This document shows, one piece after another, positions 1 through 6,839 of a DNA stretch of 15,740 nucleotides. The stretch's first letter is position 1. Every line of letters starts with the position of its first letter. The notes beneath the pieces were generated by a model. It searched no databases. It was not told the origin of the DNA and saw only the letters and a list, made by a program, of their open reading frames with translations. Source of the stretch: Pullilachnospira_A gallistercoris (lineage in GTDB: Bacteria > Bacillota > Clostridia > Lachnospirales > Lachnospiraceae); the NCBI GenBank assembly GCA_018712125.1, contig DVHM01000124.1, forward strand, positions 1 through 15,740, given 5' to 3'. Made by a program: the position numbers and the translations under genes.

Positions 1-280
1 GAAGACGACACCGGAGTCCTCCCTGGAAGTGCTGCGCGAGGTTCTGCCGGTGCTTGAGGAGATGACGGACTACACCAACGACGCGATCTATGAGCGGCTG
101 TTGGCCTTCATCAAGGAGAAGGGCGTGAAGACCGGCTATGTGCTCTGGCCGCTGCGCACGGCGGTTTCCGGCAAGCAGACCACGCCGGCCGGGGCGACAG
201 AGATCATGGAAGTCATCGGCAAGGAGGAGACGCTCGCGAGAGTCCGCGCGGCGGTGGACAAGCTTCAGAGGGAAATCTGA
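1..280 (+). CDS. gltX: Glutamate--tRNA ligase, C-terminal fragment
   Basis: This is the 3' end of a gene that begins before the window; the open frame runs from base 2 to the TGA at 278-280. It encodes about 92 residues of the C-terminal anticodon-binding region of glutamyl-tRNA synthetase, the cytosolic enzyme that charges tRNA-Glu (and tRNA-Gln in many Firmicutes). The recognisable block is the WPLRTAVSGK stretch followed by TPAGATEIMEVIGKEETLAR, which matches the usual 'LR.A.SG...TPg..Ei...LGke..l.R' end of the family. The HIGH and KMSKS catalytic motifs lie outside the window. The helicase gene follows after about 15 bases, so the two are probably cotranscribed. The identification is from motif recall, and the non-discriminating versus discriminating type cannot be judged from this part. 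Confidence 0.88.
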   Translation, partial: KTTPESSLEVLREVLPVLEEMTDYTNDAIYERLLAFIKEKGVKTGYVLWPLRTAVSGKQTTPAGATEIMEVIGKEETLARVRAAVDKLQREI

Positions 281-282
281 GA

Positions 283-298
283 GGAGGAACGGCTTATC
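283..298 (+). promoter_or_regulatory. Ribosome binding site that selects the ATC start of the helicase
   Basis: GGAGGA at 283-288 lies 7 bases before ATC at 296-298. From that ATC the frame reads x-LNTSQQEAV, exactly where a UvrD-type Q-motif should begin. The only ordinary start nearby, GTG at 323, has an AGGAGG (315-320) just 2 bases ahead, too close for normal initiation. The site supports initiation at 296, either by AUC or by an ATG that is misread in this sequence. Confidence 0.6.
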
Positions 299-2278
299 TT
301 AAACACATCACAGCAGGAGGCAGTGGCCCATTTTACGGGGCCCTGCCTGACGCTGGCGGGTCCTGGCAGCGGGAAAACCCACACGCTGACCTGCCGCATC
401 CGGCATCTGATTGACCGGCATCAGGTGCCGCCGGAAAAAATTCTGGTCATTACCTTTACCAGGGCGGCCGCCATGGAGATGCGTCAGCGGTTTGTCTCCC
501 TGATGGGGGAGGATCTGCCGGTGGTATTCGGTACCTTTCATTCTGTTTTCTTTCGCATGCTCCAGGAGGAATACGGCCTGGAGTCAGATGCTCTGGCGAC
601 AGGGAAGATGCGGCTTCAGCTTCTTCGCGAGGCGGCTTCCCGGTGTCATGTCAAATCGGACCGTCAGGATTTCTTTCAGGTCATATCCAGAGAATTCAGC
701 TACATCAAAAATACCGGTATTGACCCGGCGGAGTATCATTCCAGAGAATTTCCCGGCATTCCCATGGGGCGTTTTTTTGACGCCTACGAGGAGCAGAAGG
801 AGGTTTACGGCCTTCTGGACTTTGACGATATGCTGACGAAGACCCTTTCCATGTTCCGGGAAAATCCGCGAATCCTCGAGCGCTGGCGCGGACGCTTCTC
901 CTTTTACCTCCTGGACGAGGTGCAGGATATGAACCGTCTGCAGTTTCAGATCATCCGTCTGCTGGCGCATCCACACAACAATCTGTTCGCGGTGGGAGAT
1001 GACGATCAGTCCATCTATGCCTTCCGGGGCGCGGACCCGGGGCTGATGCTGGAATTTCCGAAATATTATCCCGACTGCCGGAAGATTCTTCTGGAGGAAA
1101 ATTATCGCTGCAGTCCTCAGATTCTTTCGGCGGCAAATAACCTGATCGCCCACAACGGGAAACGCTATGCCAAGAAGCTGCACAGCGCGGCGGAGGCGGG
1201 GGAGGCAGTCTCCTTTTGCCGGTATCCCACGGCACAGCAGGAGGGAGAGGGGCTCGTGCGTGCAATCAAAGACAGGCTGGCGGCGGGGGAAAAGCCGGGG
1301 GATATGGCGGTACTGTTTCGCGGCCGACGGCAGATGCTCGCCTTTGTGCCGCTCTTCGCGAGGGAGGGGATTCCCTTTTATCTGCGGGACCATGTGCAAA
1401 ACCCGCTGGAACACTGGGCTGTCCGGGATGTGGAGGCCTATCTGCTGCTGGCGGAGACCTGCAGGGGAAGGATGGACCGCAGTCTGCTCTTGCAGGTTAT
1501 GAACCGGCCGGCCCGTTATCTGGCCCGGGCATCGCTGGAAACAGAGCAGGTTTCCTTCGGCGGATGGAAGGATTTCTACCGGGGAAAGGACTGGATCTGC
1601 GAGCGTATCGACCTTCTGCAGAGACAGCTTCAGCGTCTGGCAGTCATGCCCGGATTTTCCGCCCTCCATTATATCCGTCGGACCATCGGCTACGACAGGT
1701 TTCTGGAAGAGTATGGGAGGGAGCATCCGTCGGACGACAGCTTTCACGAAGCGTTGGAGCTTGTGGAGGATCTGGCCAGGGGGACGGCGAATATCCGGGA
1801 ACTGTTAAAGAAAATCCGCGCGCAGCGCCAGGGACTGGAGCATGCGCAGAGTGCGAGCCGGTCAGAAAAGGGTGTCGGAATCTACACCATGCATGGGGCG
1901 AAGGGGCTGGAATTTGCCACCGTGTTCGTGCCGGGATGCTGCGAGGGGGAGTGTCCCTCAAAGAATGCCGGGACGACGGAGGAGATCGAGGAGGAACGCC
2001 GGATTTTCTATGTGGCCGTTACCAGGGCGAGACGGAGGCTGTACCTCTCCTGGAGTACCCGGGATGACCGGGGACAAAAATACCCCTCCCGCTTTCTGAA
2101 AGAAATGCAGGAGGGGCCGGATGAGCGTGGAAAGGGCGGCGCCGGGAATACGGATCAATCCATCTCGTCGAAGGCGGCCTCGTCCAGAAGTTCGTCGAAT
2201 CGTTCTTCCACCAGGGCGTACTCCTCGTCGTCCAGAATGTTCTCCAGGGAGGGAGCGCCGGTCTCGTCCTCCTCATAG
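296..2278 (+). CDS. UvrD/PcrA-like superfamily 1 DNA helicase, likely ATC start
   Basis: An ATP-dependent 3'-5' DNA helicase of superfamily 1 with all core motifs: Q-motif (N3-T-S-Q6-Q7), Walker A AGPGSGKT (residues 21-28), Walker B LLDEVQD (D207, E208), motif III GDDDQSIYAFRG, motif IV ENYRCSPQ, motif V TMHGAKGLEF and motif VI YVAVTRAR (572-579). At about 660 residues it is shorter than typical PcrA (roughly 720-750), mainly in the 2B and C-terminal parts, so it may be a UvrD paralogue rather than PcrA itself. The start is odd. The frame opens after the gltX stop and contains no ATG, GTG or TTG before the GTG at 323, which would delete the Q-motif. The ATC at 296 sits 7 bases after a GGAGGA site (283-288) and gives a normal family N-terminus. 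The last ~40 residues are serine-rich and lie antisense to the DUF1292 gene, so that tail is probably not functional sequence. Confidence 0.88.
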   Translation: MLNTSQQEAVAHFTGPCLTLAGPGSGKTHTLTCRIRHLIDRHQVPPEKILVITFTRAAAMEMRQRFVSLMGEDLPVVFGTFHSVFFRMLQEEYGLESDALATGKMRLQLLREAASRCHVKSDRQDFFQVISREFSYIKNTGIDPAEYHSREFPGIPMGRFFDAYEEQKEVYGLLDFDDMLTKTLSMFRENPRILERWRGRFSFYLLDEVQDMNRLQFQIIRLLAHPHNNLFAVGDDDQSIYAFRGADPGLMLEFPKYYPDCRKILLEENYRCSPQILSAANNLIAHNGKRYAKKLHSAAEAGEAVSFCRYPTAQQEGEGLVRAIKDRLAAGEKPGDMAVLFRGRRQMLAFVPLFAREGIPFYLRDHVQNPLEHWAVRDVEAYLLLAETCRGRMDRSLLLQVMNRPARYLARASLETEQVSFGGWKDFYRGKDWICERIDLLQRQLQRLAVMPGFSALHYIRRTIGYDRFLEEYGREHPSDDSFHEALELVEDLARGTANIRELLKKIRAQRQGLEHAQSASRSEKGVGIYTMHGAKGLEFATVFVPGCCEGECPSKNAGTTEEIEEERRIFYVAVTRARRRLYLSWSTRDDRGQKYPSRFLKEMQEGPDERGKGGAGNTDQSISSKAASSRSSSNRSSTRAYSSSSRMFSREGAPVSSSS

Positions 2279-2472
2279 CGGTAAATGTAAACCGTGCCGT
2301 CCTCCGGCGGGTTGCCTGCCTGATCCAGGGGCAGCAGCACAATGTAGTCCCGCGCTCCGGCGGTAAAAATTGTCAGGATCTCACAGGAAACCTCCGTGCC
2401 GTCGTCCAGGGACAGGGTTACCATCACATCCTCATCGTTCTCGTCTACAGGGAAAATGTCATCTTTTTTCAA
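2155..2472 (-). CDS. DUF1292 family protein (small acidic protein)
   Basis: A 105-residue, strongly acidic protein with the DUF1292 pattern: an N-terminal D/E-rich segment, then 'vtLsLDDGTEV.CeIl.iF.ag..dYivLLPLD', then a 'vyiYRY.ED' strand and an acidic helical tail (ILDDEEYALVEERFDELLDE). Members are widespread in Firmicutes (YrzB-like) and have no established molecular function. The start is TTG at 2472, chosen because AAGGAGG lies 7 bases upstream on the minus strand. A sigma-A-type promoter is visible about 40 bases upstream. The gene converges on the helicase and the two coding regions overlap by 124 bp at their 3' ends. The acidic tail here, read on the other strand, yields the helicase's serine-rich tail. 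Confidence 0.87.
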   Translation of the reverse strand: MKKDDIFPVDENDEDVMVTLSLDDGTEVSCEILTIFTAGARDYIVLLPLDQAGNPPEDGTVYIYRYEEDETGAPSLENILDDEEYALVEERFDELLDEAAFDEMD

Positions 2473-2509
2473 TTTCAGTCCTCCTTGCGCTCTGGGCGTA
2501 TTTTTTCAA

Positions 2510-2538
2510 ATTATACATAAAAAGGAGGGGAAAAACAA
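2510..2538 (-). promoter_or_regulatory. Sigma-A-type promoter for the DUF1292 gene
   Basis: On the minus strand TTGTTT (2538-2533) is followed by a 17-base spacer and a perfect TATAAT (2515-2510). It points at the DUF1292 start at 2472, leaving a leader of about 30 bases. Spacing and -10 are ideal and the -35 is moderate. Confidence 0.65.
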
Positions 2539-2568
2539 TATTTGAAGTGTACATCGGCAGAAACTTAA

Positions 2569-2577
2569 TGTTATAAT
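2569..2577 (+). promoter_or_regulatory. Extended -10 promoter for the pseudo-GH13/traX/DUF5662/trpS operon
   Basis: TGTTATAAT at 2569-2577 is a perfect extended -10 element (TGn plus TATAAT). No good -35 stands at 17 bases, which is usual for extended -10 promoters. Transcription would start near 2584, downstream of the first in-frame ATG (2576). This argues that the real start of the following gene is the ATG at 2621, which has its own AGGAAGG site. Confidence 0.6.
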
Positions 2578-2620
2578 GAATTCAGTGGTTACAGATATCG
2601 AGGACAGGAAGGGACAGAAC

Positions 2621-4543
2621 ATGAAGATAACGGACGGCAGTTTTGCCACATTTGGAACCAGGAGAAGGGCACAGAACATGGAGTTTACCTTTGCCGCGAA
2701 GACGGAGAGCGGCGACGCGGCCATCCGGCTGTATGACCTGGCGGACAAAAAAGAGGTCTGCCGCATTTCCCTGAAGGGAAGGAAACGGATCGGGGACGTG
2801 TATTCCGTGATGGTGGAGGGCTTTTGCTGGGATGAACTCTGTTACCTTCTGGAGGCGGACGGCGAGCTCTTTCTGGATCCCTATGCCGCAGGGACAGTGG
2901 GAAGGGAAGTCTGGGCCGGCGAGGAGCGGCGCAGGGAAGTTCTTCCGGTTTACGGCAGTTTTGCTGATGAGAGTTATCAGTGGAAATCCCAGGGGGTAAG
3001 GATCGCTCCGAGGGATATGGTCTGTTACAAACTTCATATGCGGGGATTTACCATGGCGCGGCCCATGGCAAAGGAGAAGAAGGGAAATTACCTCGGTTTT
3101 TTGTCCTGCCTGGGAGAGTTGAAGGAACTGGGAGTCACTACGCTGGAGTTTATGCCGCTCTACGATTTTGAGGAAGTGATGTATGATCCCGCCCAGATCG
3201 CGGCGGCCTCTGCAAGGCATCCGATGCAGGAGATCGAGTGGGAGCCGGCGAAGATCAATTACTGGGGATACGGACCTGCCGCCTATTTCGCCCCGAAGGC
3301 ATCCTATTTTGGCGGGAGAGCGGCGGCATATCATATGAAGGAGACCGTGGACGCCATCCACAGCCAGGGGATGGAATGTATCATGGAGATGTCCTTTGTG
3401 GAGGGCACAAGTCAGGATCTGATGGTGGACGCGCTGATCTGGTGGGTGCGGGAGTACCGGGTGGACGGCTTCCGGCTGGTTGGCTGCAACGCGCCCATCG
3501 AGCGGATCGCGGCCAACCCCTATCTGCAGGATACCAAGATTTTTTACGATCATTTTCCGGGAGAGCTGCTGGAGCGCGAGAGCGGAAGAAAGCACCTGTT
3601 CGTCTGCAACGATGATTTCCTGTACGCTTTGCGCAGAATGCAGAACCATATGGAGGGCAGCATGGTGGAGTTCGCCAACCAGATGCGCCGGCAGAATGAG
3701 CGGTACGGCTTTATCAATTATGCCGCGGACAGCAGCGGATTTACATTGATGGATTCCTTCAGCTATGGGGAGAAGCACAATCTGGAAAACGGGGAGGATA
3801 ACCGGGACGGCAATCCGGTCAACTACAGCAGTAATTATGGACACGAGGGAGAGACGTCCAATCGTCGGATTCGCAAAATCCGCATGCAGCAGACGAAGAA
3901 CGCCATCGCGGCGGTTTTGCTCGGACAGGGGGTTCCCATGCTGTTGTCGGGGGACGAGACAGGCAATACCCAGAACGGAAACAACAACGCCTACTGCCAG
4001 GACAACCGGATCGGCTGGCTCAACGTTTCCAGAGCGAAGGCAAACCGGAATCTGAGAGAGTTCACGAGGAAGATGATCGCCTTTCGCAAAGCCCACCCGA
4101 TCCTCTCCATGGAGGGAGCCATGCAGATGAAGGACTACCGGCATCAGGGGATACCGGATCTGTCCTACCACGGACAGGAACCTTGGGCCATGGAGGTGTA
4201 CCGGGAACAGCGGGCCATCGGTATGCTTTACTGTGGCGCTTACAGCGGCAGGGGAGAGCCGGATCTCTATATCTGTTACAATTTTCACTATCAGGATGTG
4301 GAGATCGCGCTGCCGAAGCTGAAGGGGAACCGGCAGTGGCGGATGGTCATGAACACGGCCCACGAGATGGAGGAGTGGAAGGATGACGGCCCGGTGCACT
4401 CCGCGCTGCTGGTGGCGGCGGGGTCTTCGGTCTGTATTCTCGTCTCGGAGGAGATCGACGGGGAAACGGCTGTGGAAGCGGAAACTCCGGAGAAAACGGT
4501 CGCGGAGACAGAGGATGTGAGGGAGACAGCGGCGGATGATTGA
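2621..4543 (+). CDS. GH13 glycogen-debranching-enzyme-like protein, catalytic residues lost
   Basis: A 640-residue protein built like GlgX/isoamylase-type debranching enzymes. An N-terminal beta-sandwich region (about 1-120, with 'dgELFLDPYAAG..GREVW') is followed by a GH13 barrel with 'INYWGYGPAAYFAPKASY', 'KHNLENGEDNRDG' and 'GNNNAYCQDN'. The catalytic positions are replaced. In region I, EMSFVE (256-261) stands where DVVYNH is usual. In region II, VDGFRLVG (281-288) has Val287 in place of the nucleophile Asp. In region III, KIFYDHF (306-312) has Asp310 in place of the acid Glu. In region IV, Ser371-Ser372 replace the His-Asp pair. I infer a glucan-binding or regulatory pseudoenzyme rather than a hydrolase. 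The start at 2621 is chosen for its AGGAAGG site 8 bases upstream and the promoter position; an in-frame ATG at 2576 would add 15 residues. The traX-like gene overlaps the 3' end by 8 bases, implying coupled translation. Confidence 0.85.
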   Translation: MKITDGSFATFGTRRRAQNMEFTFAAKTESGDAAIRLYDLADKKEVCRISLKGRKRIGDVYSVMVEGFCWDELCYLLEADGELFLDPYAAGTVGREVWAGEERRREVLPVYGSFADESYQWKSQGVRIAPRDMVCYKLHMRGFTMARPMAKEKKGNYLGFLSCLGELKELGVTTLEFMPLYDFEEVMYDPAQIAAASARHPMQEIEWEPAKINYWGYGPAAYFAPKASYFGGRAAAYHMKETVDAIHSQGMECIMEMSFVEGTSQDLMVDALIWWVREYRVDGFRLVGCNAPIERIAANPYLQDTKIFYDHFPGELLERESGRKHLFVCNDDFLYALRRMQNHMEGSMVEFANQMRRQNERYGFINYAADSSGFTLMDSFSYGEKHNLENGEDNRDGNPVNYSSNYGHEGETSNRRIRKIRMQQTKNAIAAVLLGQGVPMLLSGDETGNTQNGNNNAYCQDNRIGWLNVSRAKANRNLREFTRKMIAFRKAHPILSMEGAMQMKDYRHQGIPDLSYHGQEPWAMEVYREQRAIGMLYCGAYSGRGEPDLYICYNFHYQDVEIALPKLKGNRQWRMVMNTAHEMEEWKDDGPVHSALLVAAGSSVCILVSEEIDGETAVEAETPEKTVAETEDVRETAADD

Positions 4544-5201
4544 CAGAAGTGTACTGAAGTGGATAGCGGTACTTACCATGGTCATCGACCATGTGGGGGC
4601 GATTCTTTTCCCGGATCAGATCTGGATGCGGGTTATCGGAAGGGTCGCCTTTCCGGTTTACGCCTACTGTCTGGCAGAGGGATTTCGCTATACCAGTGAC
4701 TACCGGCGGTACCTGGGACGGCTGGCGCTGTTTGCCATTCTGTCGGAAATCCCTTTTGATCTGGCATTTTACGGTGTCCCCTTTTCCTTTGCCCATCAGA
4801 ATGTGTTTTTTACGCTGACGCTGGGGCTGATTCTGCTGTGGGTGCTGGAACGCTTCAGGGAGCAGCTGCTTCTTTGCGCGGGAGCTTTCGCGGTTCTCTG
4901 CTTTCTCGCGCAGGCGCTGCATATGGACTATGGGGCGGGCGGACTGCTCATGGTCTTTGCCTTTTATCTTGCGCAGCAGGGGACCTCTCCCTGGATCGGC
5001 TGGGGGATCTTTGTGTTTATCAATCTGTTCGGTTATGCCGGCGGCGTGCAGTGGGCCGCGATCCTCGCCCTGCTGCCCATCGGTCTCTACAGCGGAAAGG
5101 CCGGAAAAAAGAAACAGCGATTTTTCTATTGGATTTATCCGCTGCATCTGCTATTATTATGGGTAATTGAAAAATATATCAGAAGCGGGTCATGGATATA
5201 A
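4536..5201 (+). CDS. TraX family membrane protein (predicted acyltransferase-like)
   Basis: A very hydrophobic 221-residue protein with about seven to eight membrane segments and TraX-type motifs: 'LKWIAVLTMVIDHVGAILFP' at the N-terminus, 'RVAFPVYAYCLAEGF' near 35-50 and 'RLALFAILSEIPFDLAF' near 62-78, ending in 'FYWIYPLHLLLLWVI'. TraX of the F plasmid is required for N-acetylation of pilin. Chromosomal Firmicute members are numerous and their substrates are unknown. The ATG at 4536 lies inside the end of the GH13-like gene (8-base overlap), and the DUF5662 gene starts 2 bases after the stop, so the three are translated as a unit. The family assignment is firm; the reaction and substrate here are not known. 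Confidence 0.88.
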   Translation: MIDRSVLKWIAVLTMVIDHVGAILFPDQIWMRVIGRVAFPVYAYCLAEGFRYTSDYRRYLGRLALFAILSEIPFDLAFYGVPFSFAHQNVFFTLTLGLILLWVLERFREQLLLCAGAFAVLCFLAQALHMDYGAGGLLMVFAFYLAQQGTSPWIGWGIFVFINLFGYAGGVQWAAILALLPIGLYSGKAGKKKQRFFYWIYPLHLLLLWVIEKYIRSGSWI

Positions 5202-5202
5202 A

Positions 5203-5760
5203 ATGAAAGCATGGGAACATTTCAAGACGATTACCCGGCACAAAATCTATGTGATGAAAGGTTGTTTCCGGGTAGGATTGTACAGACAGGGATTGCTGCA
5301 TGATCTGTCCAAATACAGTCCGACGGAATTTCTGGTGGGCTGTAAATATTATCAGGGAGGCAGCAGAAGCCCGAATAACGGAGAGCGCGAGGCCACCGGC
5401 GTATCGCTGGCCTGGCTGCACCACAAGGGAAGAAACAAGCATCATTTCGAGTACTGGATTGACTACGGGCTCGGATCGGACAAACGGATGACGGGCATGA
5501 AGATGCCGGTCAACTATGTGGTTGAGATGTATATTGACCGGGTGGCGGCCAGCAAGAATTATCAGAAGGAAAACTATCGGGACGACAGCGCCCTCAACTA
5601 TTTCCTCAGGGGAAGGGGCAATTATCTGATGCACCCGGAGACGGAGGAACTGCTGGAGCGTCTATTGCGGATGCTGGCAGAGAAGGGGGAGCGGGCGACC
5701 GAGGAGTATATCCGCAGGGAAGTCCTGCACAACAAAAAAGAAAAAAAGAAAAGAGGATGA
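5203..5760 (+). CDS. DUF5662 family protein
   Basis: A 185-residue, basic, soluble protein. The start is ATG 5203, one base after the traX-like stop. A TTG at 5167 would add 12 residues lying wholly inside the traX-like gene and is less likely. It carries a histidine-rich core: H33-D34-L-S-K37 (LLHDLSKYSPTEF), then H73-H74-K-G-R-N78-K-H80-H81-F-E-Y-W, plus conserved 'MPVNYVVEMYIDRVAASKNY' and 'LMHPETEELLERLLRMLAEKG' segments. I recognise the DUF5662 pattern; no function is established. The paired His-Asp and His-His motifs resemble a helical metal site of the HD-domain sort, which is my inference. A lysine-rich tail ends 6 bases before trpS. Confidence 0.85.
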   Translation: MKAWEHFKTITRHKIYVMKGCFRVGLYRQGLLHDLSKYSPTEFLVGCKYYQGGSRSPNNGEREATGVSLAWLHHKGRNKHHFEYWIDYGLGSDKRMTGMKMPVNYVVEMYIDRVAASKNYQKENYRDDSALNYFLRGRGNYLMHPETEELLERLLRMLAEKGERATEEYIRREVLHNKKEKKKRG

Positions 5761-5766
5761 GGCAAG

Positions 5767-6771
5767 ATGGAAGAGAAGAAGAAGGTTTTGTACAGCGGCA
5801 TGCAGGCCACAGGGACGCTGACCCTGGGAAATTATCTGGGAGCTCTGAAAAACTGGGTAAAGATGCATGAGGAGTTTACCTGTTTTTACGGCGTCATGGA
5901 TCTCCATTCCCTGACGGTGCGTCAGGATCCGGTGCAGTTTCGGAAGAACGCCCGGGCGCTGTACGCGCTGTATGTGGCGGCCGGACTGGACCCGGAGAAG
6001 AACTGTATCTACTATCAGTCCCATGTGGCGGCTCACGCCCAGCTGGGATGGGTGCTGGACTGCTTTACCTATATGGGAGAGCTGAACCGGATGACTCAGT
6101 TCAAGGATAAGGCCAGCAAGCACGCGGATAATATCAACGCGGGTCTCTACACCTACCCGGTACTGATGGCGGCGGATATCCTTCTGTATCAGGCCAATGT
6201 GGTGCCTGTGGGCGTGGACCAGAAGCAGCATCTGGAGATTACCCGGGATATCGCGGAGCGGTTCAACAACCTTTACGGCGAAGTCTTCACAATTCCTGAG
6301 GCCTACATCAGCGAGAGCGGTGCGAAGATCATGAGTCTCGCGGACCCCACAAAGAAGATGTCCAAGTCGGATGAGAACAAGAACGCGACGATCCTTCTGC
6401 TGGATGACAGGGATACGATCATCCGCAAGTTCAAGCGGGCGGTAACCGATTCCGGCTCCGAGGTGCGTTTTTCCGAGGATAAGCCGGGCGTCAGCAACCT
6501 GATGAGCATTTACGGCTGTGTGACCGGAAAGACCATGGAGGAGATCGAGCGGGAGTTCGACGGCAAGGGCTACGGCGATTTCAAGCTGGCGGTCGGAGAA
6601 GCGGTTGCGGATGAGCTGGAACCGCTGCAGAAGCGCTATGATGAGCTGATGAAGGATAAGAGTTACATTGACCAGTGCATCAAGACCAACGATGAGCGGG
6701 CGGCCTATGTGGCGGGCAAGACCCTGCGCAAGGTACACAAGAAGATCGGCCTCACTGAGCTGATCCGTTAA
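5767..6771 (+). CDS. trpS: Tryptophan--tRNA ligase
   Basis: Cytosolic class I aminoacyl-tRNA synthetase that charges tRNA-Trp. The 334-residue length is typical. The N-terminal 'LYSGMQATGTLTLGNYLGAL' holds the HIGH-equivalent T19-L-G-N22, and KMSKS is at 197-201. The Rossmann core contains 'MAADILLYQANVVPVGVDQKQHLEITRDIAERFN', a trpS hallmark. The ATG at 5767 follows the DUF5662 stop by 6 bases, with GAGG-type pairing in the preceding AGAGGATGAGG. No T-box leader can fit in that gap. Expression therefore seems to follow the operon promoter near 2570 unless an internal promoter exists. Confidence 0.97.
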   Translation: MEEKKKVLYSGMQATGTLTLGNYLGALKNWVKMHEEFTCFYGVMDLHSLTVRQDPVQFRKNARALYALYVAAGLDPEKNCIYYQSHVAAHAQLGWVLDCFTYMGELNRMTQFKDKASKHADNINAGLYTYPVLMAADILLYQANVVPVGVDQKQHLEITRDIAERFNNLYGEVFTIPEAYISESGAKIMSLADPTKKMSKSDENKNATILLLDDRDTIIRKFKRAVTDSGSEVRFSEDKPGVSNLMSIYGCVTGKTMEEIEREFDGKGYGDFKLAVGEAVADELEPLQKRYDELMKDKSYIDQCIKTNDERAAYVAGKTLRKVHKKIGLTELIR

Positions 6772-6787
6772 TTTCGGATGGAAAGGC

Positions 6788-6815
6788 ACTTTCTTTTTCG
6801 CGGACTCATATGATA
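6788..6815 (+). promoter_or_regulatory. Candidate sigma-K-type promoter of sigK
   Basis: CATATGATA at 6807-6815 fits the sigma-K -10 pattern CATAnnnTA. An AC dinucleotide at 6788-6789 lies 17 bases upstream, as expected for the sigma-K -35. A sigma-E reading is weaker: the -10 CATATGAT has two mismatches to CATACAAT and no ATA-type -35 is present. This suggests autoregulation of sigK, but short consensus matches are easily fortuitous. Confidence 0.4.
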
Positions 6816-6839
6816 TAAAAAAGGTTTTTCGAGGAGATA

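Noticed and set aside
584..1747. Long minus-strand frame (387 codons) inside the helicase gene
   Set aside because: It is a mirror of a well-supported helicase gene with all SF1 motifs; no recognisable domain and no ribosome binding site on the minus strand. GC-rich codon usage produces such shadows, as also opposite the GH13-like and topA genes.
1216..2067. Plus-strand frame of 283 codons overlapping the helicase
   Set aside because: Glycine/arginine/proline-rich shadow in another frame, without any domain; the helicase frame carries conserved motifs throughout this stretch.
2576..2620. Upstream in-frame ATG (2576) as start of the GH13-like gene
   Set aside because: It overlaps the -10 element TATAAT (2572-2577) and lacks a ribosome binding site, whereas ATG 2621 has AGGAAGG 8 bases upstream.
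5167..5202. TTG at 5167 as start of the DUF5662 gene
   Set aside because: It would add 12 residues inside the traX-like gene; ATG 5203 right after the traX-like stop gives the MKAWEHFKTIT start expected for the family.
5761..5766. T-box or tryptophan leader for trpS
   Set aside because: Only 6 bases separate trpS from the preceding gene, so no leader RNA can be present there.
6764..6782. ATCCG...CGGAT hairpin at the trpS end as a terminator
   Set aside because: Only a 5-bp stem with no T run directly after; too weak to call.
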